A stretch of DNA of 64,000 nt, taken from a virus. The notes below the pieces were generated by a model that saw only the letters and a list, made by a program, of their open reading frames with translations, was not told the origin of the DNA and did no database searches. The position numbers and the translations under genes were made by a program. Below, piece after piece: positions 46,532 through 55,200 of the stretch. The DNA lies in the IMG/VR virus record IMGVR_UViG_3300044796_000662, positions 62,001-126,000 of that record; one strand, 5' to 3'. How positions within the stretch are numbered: the stretch's first letter is position 1; every line of letters starts with the position of its first letter.

Positions 46532-47890
46532 TTAGCTCAGGATGGGCAGAAGCAGATCTAGCTGTTCCTTCGGGAGCTTACCGATGGCGTAGAACGAGAC
46601 CATCTCGGCGAAGTTCTCGCCGGGGCCGCCCTTCTTGGCGTAGCCCGTGATGAAGTCCAGCGGGTCCACCTTCTGCTCAACACCGTTGAGCTTGAAGAAC
46701 ATGGCCGCCGGCATGACGATCGTCTCCCTGCGGGCGATGGGGAACTTGTGCTCCTCATCGGGCTCGTGCTCAGCCCGGCCCTTCTCTGCGCAGACGAAGC
46801 ACCGCAGAGGGTTGGCCGGGGCGAGCTTCACGGAGCGGCGACGGGTATCGCGCTCGATGACCTTCCAAGGCTCCCCCTTATAGGGGACTGACGCGCCAAA
46901 CGCGGGCAGCTCGGTTTCCGACATGAAGCCCGTGTGCGTGTTGATCGTGGAGTAGAGCTGCGAGATCTCGTGCTCTTTGCCTTGCAGGAACTTGTGCTCC
47001 AGCCGGTGCGTCAGCTCGTGACAGAGAACCCGGACGGTGTCCATGTTCACCTTCGAGTCGGCACGAATGAACATCTCGTCCTTGGCGACGACGTAGAACG
47101 CCGCCCAGTTGGGCCGCTCGATGCGGTTGGACAGGATGATGTCCCCGTAGTTGACCTTCCCCAAGCCGATGCCTGCCATCTTTTGAGCGGCCTCTTCGGC
47201 GAGCTTGGCGATGTTCTGCATCTGCTCCGTGCTGAAGCCGCCCGAGTTGACGAGCGTGAAAGGCCCGGCCTTGAACCGCGTTGCGCCCTCTCCCTCGCCT
47301 GCGTGCTGCTTGCCCTGGCTGATCGCGATCTCGAAGACCTTCTCCTGCTTGCGGAAGTCTTCGAGGAAGTCGAGGTAGATCTGGACAGCCTTGGCTCGCG
47401 CCTCTTCGTAGGTGCGGCCCCGTGTGCTGAAGCGCGGCGTACGGGCGTAGAACTTCGCGATAGCCTCAATCGCTTTGCGAGGCTTCGGCGGCAGCACAAG
47501 CTGTTGCAGGATGGCCCAGCACAGGTTCTGCGCGACGTCCTGGATCTTGCCCCATCCGTGCTGCATCGAGTGAGTGGTGATCTCGTACGACAGGTCGCGC
47601 TCTTTGCGACGCTTGCCGTCCTGGGACTCTTCGATGGTCTGGACCAGCGCGTTCTCACGGACGGCCTTGATCTTCTCGGCGGGGGCGCCTTCGGCCTGTA
47701 GCTTCGTGACCTCGGCGAATGCCTCCACGTACTTCTTGGCCATCGCCTCCTTCTCGGCGTACTTGGCCACGGCCCTCTTGAACTGCGCAAGCAGATCCCC
47801 GGGGTCGCCGAAAGAGTCGGCCCGCTTCGAACGTTCGGCGACCCGCGAGGCGAGGACGACGCGCTCTACAACTCGATCCAAGGACTTCAT
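46532..47890 (-). CDS. HELTH metallopeptidase-like protein with RVA-type N-terminus, 452 aa
   Basis: Start MKSLDRVVERVVLASRVAER holds a variant of the RVAAR peptide. A long helical region (30-200) precedes HELTH (291-295) in VRVLCHELTHRLEH. Further motifs: CFVCAEKGRAEHEPD and a C-terminal IGKLP helix. Not an obvious paralogue of the 9385/26026 pair outside the HExxH. Catalysis inferred. Confidence 0.82.
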   Translation of the reverse strand: MKSLDRVVERVVLASRVAERSKRADSFGDPGDLLAQFKRAVAKYAEKEAMAKKYVEAFAEVTKLQAEGAPAEKIKAVRENALVQTIEESQDGKRRKERDLSYEITTHSMQHGWGKIQDVAQNLCWAILQQLVLPPKPRKAIEAIAKFYARTPRFSTRGRTYEEARAKAVQIYLDFLEDFRKQEKVFEIAISQGKQHAGEGEGATRFKAGPFTLVNSGGFSTEQMQNIAKLAEEAAQKMAGIGLGKVNYGDIILSNRIERPNWAAFYVVAKDEMFIRADSKVNMDTVRVLCHELTHRLEHKFLQGKEHEISQLYSTINTHTGFMSETELPAFGASVPYKGEPWKVIERDTRRRSVKLAPANPLRCFVCAEKGRAEHEPDEEHKFPIARRETIVMPAAMFFKLNGVEQKVDPLDFITGYAKKGGPGENFAEMVSFYAIGKLPKEQLDLLLPILS

Positions 47891-49146
47891 GGTGTGGCCT
47901 TACCACCCTTGATCTGCTCTGCGGCCTTCACGAGAACGGCCATCGCAGGCGCAGGCAGATCCTTGAAACGCTCCACGAACGCCTCCAGGATGAGCGCGGC
48001 CTTGGCCTTGGGCATCCGGGTGATGTTCTTCTTGGTCCCCGAGTAATAGCGGTCGCCGAAGATCGCGTCGATGAGCTTCTTGCCCCCGAGCTTGAGCCGA
48101 CAGAAGGTGTTCCAGTCGGTCTCCGACAGGTCGTGATCCTTACCGTTGAGCACGAGGCTGATCTTGTAGTAGTCGCCGTGGTACCCGCCATCCCAGTACA
48201 TGTGTGAAGGCGGTGGCACCGGGAAGTAGCCCGGCTTGCGCTCCTCCCCGCCGAAACGGTGGTCAAGGTCCACCTTCATCTCGACGACATGCTTGCGATT
48301 CGCCACGGAGGGATCGTCATCGGAGACCATCCCAAGTTCGACCATCATGTGCTTGGTGGACAGCGAGGGAGTGCCTGTTGCGGGCATCGTTTCGGTGAAC
48401 TGCTTGCCGCGGGCGTCGCGCACCTTGTGATTGAAGTGAACGGTGATGTCCATGCCCTGGAGGGCCTTGACGATGTTACCCACGAGCCAAGACGGCGTCA
48501 CGTTCGCGGGCTTGGGGTGCTCGTAGACGCGGATCTTGTAGATGTCCTCCCCGCGACCGCCACCGATGTAGTACGCCTTGTACGCCTGGTTCTCCACGCC
48601 AACGAAGACGTAGTTCGAGCCCGTCTGGCCCACGGCCACCCACCCGCGCTTGCGGCTGGTGGACTCGTCTCCGGAGTAGTCGCCCTCGCCCTTCTGCATC
48701 TCCGTGACGAAGAGCCACTCGACACCAGCAGGGACGCCCGCCTTGGCCTTGGCCTCGTCGAACGTAACCTTCAGGTCCGGTGGAGGAGGCTGAGGCGGCG
48801 TGTAGTCCCGAGGGGTGCTGTAGTTGTGCGGCGAGTGCGACGGTCCGGCGTCCCGATCAGCATCCATGCGGCCGCGCAGGATTTCCGCAGCAACGTTGAT
48901 CTCCGTTGCTTCCTTGGGGTCGGCTGCGCCGCCCAAGCCCTTGTAGTTGATCGCGATGAGCTTGTCGCGCTGACGCTTGCGTACTTCGTCTTCGCTCGGG
49001 GTTGCCCCGGACGGGAAGCCGAGCGTTTCGAGGGCCTGGCTCCAGCTCATCGCCTTCACGAGGCGTCCGTAGAACTTGCGGTAGTGCGCCGAGCCACGAC
49101 GGTCGTAATCGTAGCCCTGACCCTGTCTGTCTTGCAACGACCTCAT
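47887..49146 (-). CDS. Hypothetical protein with degenerate J-like N-terminus, 419 aa
   Basis: Residues about 30-90 (WSQALETLGFPSGATPSEDEVRKRQ..ATEINVAAEIL) resemble a DnaJ domain, but the HPD tripeptide needed to stimulate Hsp70 is absent. A Pro-rich linker follows, then a mixed domain with a GGGRGEDIYKIRVYEHP strand and a basic C-terminus. Overlaps the next gene by 4 bases. Confidence 0.75.
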   Translation of the reverse strand: MRSLQDRQGQGYDYDRRGSAHYRKFYGRLVKAMSWSQALETLGFPSGATPSEDEVRKRQRDKLIAINYKGLGGAADPKEATEINVAAEILRGRMDADRDAGPSHSPHNYSTPRDYTPPQPPPPDLKVTFDEAKAKAGVPAGVEWLFVTEMQKGEGDYSGDESTSRKRGWVAVGQTGSNYVFVGVENQAYKAYYIGGGRGEDIYKIRVYEHPKPANVTPSWLVGNIVKALQGMDITVHFNHKVRDARGKQFTETMPATGTPSLSTKHMMVELGMVSDDDPSVANRKHVVEMKVDLDHRFGGEERKPGYFPVPPPSHMYWDGGYHGDYYKISLVLNGKDHDLSETDWNTFCRLKLGGKKLIDAIFGDRYYSGTKKNITRMPKAKAALILEAFVERFKDLPAPAMAVLVKAAEQIKGGKATP

Positions 49147-49150
49147 GATC

Positions 49151-49558
49151 TCACCTCAGGGTCGGCTTGAGCCGATTGAGCACCGTGATGTTCGCGTCCA
49201 GGACCCCGAGCTTGTGGCGCATGATGTCGAGCGCCTTCACGTGGTCGAACTCCTTGCACGAGAAGATGTCGAGGCTGAAGAAGCGCTGGAGCGGCCAGCA
49301 ATGCACGCTCAGATGGCTCGTCGAGATGATGCAGGTGCCGGTGATGCCGCCCTCATCCTCGAACTTGCCCGTCTCCTCGACGCGCTTGAGCACTTCGGGA
49401 TCCACGGGAACCTCGATGAAGTCGGGTCCCTTGAGGATCGCCATGTCGAGTGCCTTCACCACGTCGCGGAAGAGCCCCGTCAGGTTCTCCGCCGTGAAGA
49501 CCTTCGCGTCCTTGACGTACCCGTCCACCACCACGTGGCGGCCTGCCGATGCGTTCAT
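49151..49558 (-). CDS. speD: S-adenosylmethionine decarboxylase homologue, 135 aa
   Basis: Family makes decarboxylated SAM for spermidine synthesis and self-cleaves to form a pyruvoyl group. Residues align in exact spacing with the bacterial 1b enzyme: cleavage Ser S81, His H86, Cys C101 in IISTSHLSVHCWPLQRFFSL then DIFSC. The Glu before the Ser is Thr here, so processing may differ. N-terminus GRHVVVDGYVKD matches the family's first strand. Known in some phages. Confidence 0.88.
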   Translation of the reverse strand: MNASAGRHVVVDGYVKDAKVFTAENLTGLFRDVVKALDMAILKGPDFIEVPVDPEVLKRVEETGKFEDEGGITGTCIISTSHLSVHCWPLQRFFSLDIFSCKEFDHVKALDIMRHKLGVLDANITVLNRLKPTLR

Positions 49559-49573
49559 CTCTCTTGGGGCCCT

Positions 49574-50032
49574 TCATGCACGCTTGGACGTTGGAATGAA
49601 CAGACTACCAGCCGAGCGCATCTCGACTTCGGGCCTTGCGGCCACCCCCTGATACTGCTCCAGTGCCGCGTTCACGATCTGCGTGATGAAGTGTCCAGGT
49701 GACGCCTTGGGCGACAGATCGAAGGCCAGCTCGTGCTTCCGACCACCGCCACCGTGCGCTCCCATAGACTGGTAGTCCAGGACGGCGATGACCTGCAAAC
49801 CCTCATCGAACGAGAGAGTCACGCGGAACTGGTGCATGAGGTCCCCCGCGCGTGCGAGCACCTCGACTTCGGCCCGCATGTGGCCCTCGTTGAACTTCGC
49901 ACCGGACACATGCGCGTGCGTGCCGCTCGCGATACCTGCCCCGATCTTCTCGGCGATCGAGGTGAGGTAGTTCGCGACCAGGCTTTCCAGCCCCGCATCC
50001 GCGACCTTGCGACGATCGTAGGTGTAGCTCAC
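49574..50032 (-). CDS. Hypothetical protein, 152 aa
   Basis: GTG start at 50032 overlaps the upstream stop (GTGA). The sequence is beta-rich (QFRVTLSFDEGLQVIAVLDYQSM), has a Gly/His turn (GAHGGGGRKHEL) and a helical end. No family recognised. Confidence 0.75.
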   Translation of the reverse strand: MSYTYDRRKVADAGLESLVANYLTSIAEKIGAGIASGTHAHVSGAKFNEGHMRAEVEVLARAGDLMHQFRVTLSFDEGLQVIAVLDYQSMGAHGGGGRKHELAFDLSPKASPGHFITQIVNAALEQYQGVAARPEVEMRSAGSLFIPTSKRA

Positions 50033-50313
50033 GGCTCGCTCTCCTCGCGTCGTGTCTCTTGCCGCTCTTCGCGACGAAAACGATGACTGCCTCCGGGCTT
50101 GTGAGCCCAAACGCCAGCCTCAATGTACCCGATGTTGAACCTGGCCAAGATCGTCTCGATCTCGGCGGCAACGGGCAGCTCCGCAGGGTCTTCAACCCAA
50201 CCACGGCTACGCCCCTTGCGAACTACCTCACTGGCGATGAAGGCAGCATCCTCCAGCGCGCCGTCGTAGTGAAGGTTCGCCCGACGTTCGAAGGAAGAGC
50301 GACGGTCGTACAT
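50029..50313 (-). CDS. Hypothetical basic/acidic protein, 94 aa
   Basis: ATG at 50313 preferred because it follows the lipoprotein stop at 50319. Arg-rich N-terminus (MYDRRSSFERR), helical middle, and an Arg/Glu tail (RREERQETRREESEP). Unknown. Confidence 0.65.
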   Translation of the reverse strand: MYDRRSSFERRANLHYDGALEDAAFIASEVVRKGRSRGWVEDPAELPVAAEIETILARFNIGYIEAGVWAHKPGGSHRFRREERQETRREESEP

Positions 50314-50318
50314 CTCCG

Positions 50319-50645
50319 TCAGTTCTTGCACGCCCAGCCGCACGCGCGAATCGCTGCTTGCGACTTCGCTGCGGAGAGGCAAAGAGTGTTGGGGTGCGGC
50401 ATCCCGGGATCAGCCAGCATGTTGGAACATGTCGAGGCGCAATCCGCGAAGGCACCCTCAGGGCACCCGACTGCGGCCGCTGCTGCACACGCCGCAGCGC
50501 ACGGGCTCGAAGCCGGTGCGGGAGTGGGCACAGGAACGGGCACGGAAGAGTCCGTGGCGTCGGGGGGAGGCGTGACGTTCGACGGCGTGCAACCTGGCAT
50601 CGCCATGAAAGCCGACAGGCATGCGAGAAAAGCGAGGGTCTTCAT
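50319..50645 (-). CDS. Lipoprotein with Pro-rich linker and Cys-rich domain, 108 aa
   Basis: Type II signal peptide MKTLAFLACLSAFMAMPGC with lipid Cys C19. Linker VPVPVPTPAPASSP. C-terminal domain with regular Cys spacing (CAAACAAAA..GCPEG..DCASTC..LC..CGWAC). Located by the peptidase and holin-like gene, it could be an o-spanin (Rz1-like) or envelope-modifying protein; the Cys domain is unusual for Rz1. Overlaps the peptidase stop by 4 bases. A clear AGGAG precedes the ATG. Confidence 0.75.
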   Translation of the reverse strand: MKTLAFLACLSAFMAMPGCTPSNVTPPPDATDSSVPVPVPTPAPASSPCAAACAAAAAVGCPEGAFADCASTCSNMLADPGMPHPNTLCLSAAKSQAAIRACGWACKN

Positions 50646-51520
50646 GTGCTGCTCCTGACGGTCCATCCGTAGAGGTCCGTGGCGCTCTGGATCCAGGACT
50701 GTTGTGCCCAGAAGTGGCCAGCGTCACCGTAGCCGGCACCCCACGAGTTGCAGATCTCCCAATCGACCGTACCCGGATTCACGGTCGAGGGTCGGTAGCC
50801 CACGATGCAGATCCAGTGGCCGCCGCCGTTGGGGTCGCTCGTGTTCGGAGAGCCGACAGGAGCGCTCGTGGAGGTGAAGTTCATCACCTGGCTGTCCACG
50901 AAGATGCCGATGCCGACCGGAGCCTTCGCAACCGCGAGGCACTGTTGAACGAGAGACACGACATCCGAGGAGGACTCGTCGATGCGGTACTCGCCGACGA
51001 TGAGCTTCTGCCCGGCCTGTTCGAGGGACAGAAAGTCCACCTCGGAGTTGACGTTCGGCGCCGGCGCGTTGGGGATTCCAGCGACGTCCACTGCGGACCA
51101 GATGTCCGAGTTGCGTCCGTCTGGCGTGGGGCCTTGCATCGCACGGATGCCGTAACGCCCAACCGCGATCATGACGTCCGAGGGCATGGCGCCCGAGTCG
51201 GTCAGCGGCACGGTGTTGACCGCGCGCTCCATCGACCGGGTCACGCCGTAGGTCGTGAGGGGAGAGGGAACGAAGCTGAGAGGCACGCCTTGCAAGGCAC
51301 TGCCAATCACGATGCCTTGAGCCGTGCCGTGCCCCGTGCAGGAGCCGGTCTGACCCTGGTCCAGAATCGGAGCTTCGTTGGAACGGTAGCTCACTGCGCT
51401 GGGAAGGGCCGTAGAGCCCATCTTCGCGAGCAGAGCGCGAACGTCCTTCTGAGTCCGCTTCTCGGGAGCGTCGGGGGTGTAGCCGAAGAAACGGCCGCCG
51501 GATTGCTGAACGCCAGGCAT
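50642..51520 (-). CDS. Papain-like cysteine peptidase (C1 fold), 292 aa
   Basis: The whole papain set is visible: oxyanion Gln Q55 and nucleophile C61 in LDQGQTGSCTGHG, His H235 in GGGHWICIVGY, and Asn N258 in ICNSWGAGYG. Spacing Q to C is six, as in papain. No signal peptide; release may depend on the holin. It may cut host peptide cross-links or proteins, or mature virion parts. A terminator precedes it. Confidence 0.92.
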   Translation of the reverse strand: MPGVQQSGGRFFGYTPDAPEKRTQKDVRALLAKMGSTALPSAVSYRSNEAPILDQGQTGSCTGHGTAQGIVIGSALQGVPLSFVPSPLTTYGVTRSMERAVNTVPLTDSGAMPSDVMIAVGRYGIRAMQGPTPDGRNSDIWSAVDVAGIPNAPAPNVNSEVDFLSLEQAGQKLIVGEYRIDESSSDVVSLVQQCLAVAKAPVGIGIFVDSQVMNFTSTSAPVGSPNTSDPNGGGHWICIVGYRPSTVNPGTVDWEICNSWGAGYGDAGHFWAQQSWIQSATDLYGWTVRSST

Positions 51521-51537
51521 CGGAACCTCTGGGGGTG

Positions 51538-51574
51538 AAAAAGCCGACTGCGAGGGTCGTCCCCGCAGTCGGCT
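51538..51574 (-). terminator. Rho-independent terminator
   Basis: Minus strand: AGCCGACTGCG (51574-51564) and CGCAGTCGGCT (51552-51542) with an AGGG/CCC inner loop, then TTTTT (51542-51538). It sits between the holin-like gene's end and the peptidase start, limiting read-through. Confidence 0.9.
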
Positions 51575-51580
51575 AGATCG

Positions 51581-51925
51581 TCACTTCGCGGCGGGAGGAG
51601 CCGGGACGGGCGCCGGGGCCGGCTTCGGCGGGGCGACGTTGCCGGTCAGAGACTCCAGGTGTAGCGATGCGGCACCGCCCGTGATCATGCCCATGAAGGC
51701 TTGAGCGATCGAGTAGCCGATGGTGTCTCCCTGCTGGAGACCTGCGACGAAACCGGCACCGAGACCGAGCACGAGGCCGAGGTACGGCGCTGCCTTCGGG
51801 GGAAGGCTCGGGATCGAATACGTGGCGAGCCACGCATTGAGGGTGTTGCTCTGGAGCGCTCCCAGAAGCACGTGGATTGCCGCTGCGATGCTAGCAAGCC
51901 AGATGGCGGTGGTCGTGAGGTTCAT
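51581..51925 (-). CDS. Holin-like membrane protein, 114 aa
   Basis: ATG at 51925 after AGAGGAAA; a longer reading has no fitting signals. Probably two or three membrane spans (TAIWLASIAAAIHVLLGAL; YLGLVLGLGAGFVAGL; AQAFMGMITGG), and a Pro/Ala-rich charged tail (APPKPAPAPVPAPPAAK). Size, topology and place beside the peptidase suit a holin. Confidence 0.7.
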   Translation of the reverse strand: MNLTTTAIWLASIAAAIHVLLGALQSNTLNAWLATYSIPSLPPKAAPYLGLVLGLGAGFVAGLQQGDTIGYSIAQAFMGMITGGAASLHLESLTGNVAPPKPAPAPVPAPPAAK

Positions 51926-52001
51926 AGGGGTTTCCTCTGTGGGTTCGAGCCACAAGCGCTCGACTTCTCACAGACGCCCGCTATGAGAGGAAAACCGCCG
52001 A

Positions 52002-52295
52002 CTACTTGCTGTGGTCGTGAACCTCAGCGTTGTCGCTGACTTCCACCACGTGATGTTCTGGGGTGCGCTCAGGCAACTGAGCCGGGACCTTGTGAGGAGC
52101 CGGATGAGCCGGGTGCTCCGGCATCTTGCCATGCTCCCAGAGGTCCAGATCTGCCAGCCTCTTGTTCACCATGGCAGCGCTCTCGGGCGTCATCACGGTG
52201 TTCGTAAGGACCGCCCGCAGTTGGGTCCTGGCCCGCTCAGCGGCCTGCGCACGCACGCGGGGATTGAGCTGCAAGTAGGAGATGTGCTTGATCAT
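52002..52295 (-). CDS. Hypothetical small protein, 97 aa
   Basis: Arg-rich helices (VRAQAAERARTQLRAVLT), then a His/Pro-rich stretch (HGKMPEHPAHPAPHKVP) and an acidic end. First base of the gene overlaps the stop of the large virion gene; the 76 bases downstream, before the holin-like gene, hold no clear signal. Confidence 0.7.
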   Translation of the reverse strand: MIKHISYLQLNPRVRAQAAERARTQLRAVLTNTVMTPESAAMVNKRLADLDLWEHGKMPEHPAHPAPHKVPAQLPERTPEHHVVEVSDNAEVHDHSK

Positions 52296-55200
52296 CAGAC
52301 CGCCCTCTGAGAGAGCGTGATGGTCGCCGGGTTCGTGTCGAGACGAACGTTGTCGTTCGTGATTGGGTGTCCGTCGAGGCGGTACAGGTCCGCCGCGGAG
52401 TACCCTTCGAGGGACCCGTTGGTGCTGATCTGCACGATACCTGCATGGGGGTTCGAATCCGTGAGCCTCTGCACGGTCGTCACGACCAGCATCATCAGCT
52501 CGTTGCCCGCACTGACCTCTTGCGCGCCGACGCTCGTTGGCATGTTGCGCACGAGGTAAGCACGGCCTTGCAGAACGTTGGTCGTTCCCGAAGGCGAGAT
52601 CACCACGGGATGCAACGTCCCCACTTCGCCGCCCGGGTTGGGGCCGCTCACGGTGAAGGCCGACCCACCACGGTTGACACGGTAGTTGACGAGGAGGGAG
52701 TAGTTCGTAGGCTCACCGTCAACCTGAGCGATGACTGCGCCTGCGTTGCCGGTCGCGGACGTCGCGGTGTCCAAGACAGCAGCCGTCTGCTCGTAGACCG
52801 TGGACGACGTCAGGTTCGAGAAGAGAACACCCTCCCCGATGTCGGGGAAGACGTTGAGCGCCGACAGATTCGTGAGGGGCTCACCTCGGAAGTCCTTGTC
52901 CCGGAAGAGCGCGCCGAGCGGCAGCCGCTCCGTCGCCCCGAGGTAGTCGGTAGCGACTTCCGGCGGGCTGGGGATGAAGCCCGTCAGAACGTTCGGCCTC
53001 GGCTGCGTCGAGGACGTCGGCGGGTACTGCAAGAAGTTCTCGATGCCGACGTTGCGGAAGTCCATGGGCAGCGAGCCCGTCTGAAGCCGCTGGTTGGCAC
53101 CAATCGGGCTGTCACCTGCGTAGCGCCCCGTCCCAAGGGTCGTCGCAAAGCCGACCGAGGCGAGGACTTGAAGGGCCTTCTGGTTCGGCCGCGTGAGCGC
53201 ACTCTGCGTCAGCTCCGTCGAATCGAGCTGGTAGGCAGTCGCCGTCTGAAGAGGCCCGAGAGCCTGCTGGACGTCGATGTAGTTCGTCTGGCTGCCCCAC
53301 GGGTCACCCTGGTACGGCGTGCGGCTGTAGTTGACCAGCATCGAGTCCGTGGCCGTTGCCGGGCCAGGGAGAACGCTCGTCGGACCTGCGATGGGCAGGT
53401 TGATGTTCGCCGAGTTGTCCGAGCCTGCATTGATCGCCTGCGTACGGTTACGCGACAGAACGATGCGGCACTCTTGCGAGATGTCGAAGGCGCTGCGGTC
53501 GAACCCGAAGACGCTCGCTTCGATGATGTAGTTGCCCGCCGCGAAGTTCGCGATCGGGTTCACAGTCGAGCGGGTGATGTCGATCGAGTTCGCGTTCAAG
53601 ATGAACGTCGAGTCGCCGTCCTGGTCGATCTCGATCCAGAAGGTGGCGGTCGAGTTGTCCTGACGGAGCAGGTTGGTCGCCCCTGCGCCACGAGCCGTAC
53701 GGTCCGGACCGTTGTAGGCCGAGCCGTTGAGCTTGTAGTCGCCAGCCTCGTACACGGCGAAGAGCCGTGCGATGCCGTAGAAGGGCGGCAGTTGCAGACC
53801 TTGGCGTCCAAGGTTGCGCGTGTCCGAGAAGAACTGCATACCGGCGAACTCAAGGCCGCCGACGAGGTACTTCGTGTTGTACGTCGCCGGTCCAGGGGTC
53901 GGGGTTGCGTAGTTCGTCGTGCTGAACACAGCCCACGTCAGGCCACCCAGGGAGGCGTAGGAGACGTAGTTGCTGCTCCCGACAGGGGGCGTGGCGCCCT
54001 TGTTCGAGAGCAACATGAAGTTGATGCCCTCGTTGAAGGTCGAGTTGTCCCCGTGGAGGATGGGCACGTCCACCTCGCCCCAGTTCGGGACGAAGCTACG
54101 CGGCAGCGTGATGTACACGTTGCGCGTGTTGGGGTTGTCCGTGTTGCCCGAGAAGATCTGGAGCGGGTCGGTGGTGGTCCACTTGGGGGTCACACCGTCC
54201 TGCGCCTTCAGAGGCATGAGCCCTTGCGCGACGTTGACCGTGTAGATGAGACCCGAGCCTGTAGCGACAGGACGGTCAAGCGTGACGCTCGTAGAGCTGG
54301 AGTACGCCTTGATCGTGTAGCGTCCAGGCTGCGGCCCTGAGCCTAGCTGAAGAGCGTAGCCCACCATGCCGGACGTAAAAGGTGCCGACGAATCCGTGAA
54401 GGTCGTGCCGCCAGAGGTCGCACCTGTGGAGCTAGTCACCACAGCCGCCTGCGTGGACACGTTGGCTGCCGTGCCGTCGATCGTGGTCGCCGTTGCCGGC
54501 CAGATGATCTGGCGGAACGGTTGGATGACCACGGACTTGGAGCCAAGGTCCGCGTAGGTCGAGGTCGTGACCGGAAGATTCATCCGGTAGGGGGTGTTGC
54601 GGTACTTGCTCCAGAGCAGAACCCAGCTCGTGTTCACCGGAATGTTCGACGCAGGCGCGCCCACCGGGTTGAGCAGAAGCTCCGTGCTCGGAGTCGTGAA
54701 GGTGATGTTCTGAACCGACGTGGGACGACGAGCGAGGCCGCGTCCCGCACCGTACATCACGTTCAACGTGACGTAGATGTTGTTGGAGGTCGCCGGGAAC
54801 CCAGCCGCGAAAATAACCCAAAGGTCATCGTTGGGCGTCAGGTTCGGACCTTGGATGTAGCCGCCGCTCGTGTAGGCGCCCGAGAAGGACGAGCCGTTGA
54901 GCGTGAAGTGCGTGGGGTCGATGACCGTGACGGTCCAGATGGCGTTCGCAGCCGAGACGCCCACAACACCCGTGATCTTGACGATCTGGTTGGTCACCAG
55001 CCCGTGCGGGAACGAGGTGGTGATCTCGATCAGACCGCTGTTATTCGTGACGTTGGACACACCCGGAGAAGAGGGTGTCGCACCGCCCACCGAGCTGGAG
55101 CCGACCACCGTGTACAGCGTGTTCGGGATCGGTGCCGTCTGCCCGTCGATGCGAAGTGTGACCGCGGTGTGGAGGCTGTCGAAGACCCACCGGATCTGGT

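Noticed and set aside
45083-46561. 492-codon plus-strand open frame
   Set aside because: Antisense of the SNF2 helicase, whose motifs are complete.
51938-51956. TGTGGGTTCGAGCCACA hairpin, tRNA-like
   Set aside because: Stem pairs do not fit a T-arm with TTC loop, and there is no room for a tRNA between the adjacent genes.
52447-52461. GGGGTTCGAATCC, resembling a tRNA T-arm
   Set aside because: No acceptor, D or anticodon arm around it, and it lies inside the large virion gene.
52367-54340. Long plus-strand open frame opposite the 1520-aa virion gene
   Set aside because: Composition is Arg/Val/Glu/Asp-rich, typical of antisense translation of a GC-rich gene; no start signals or motifs.
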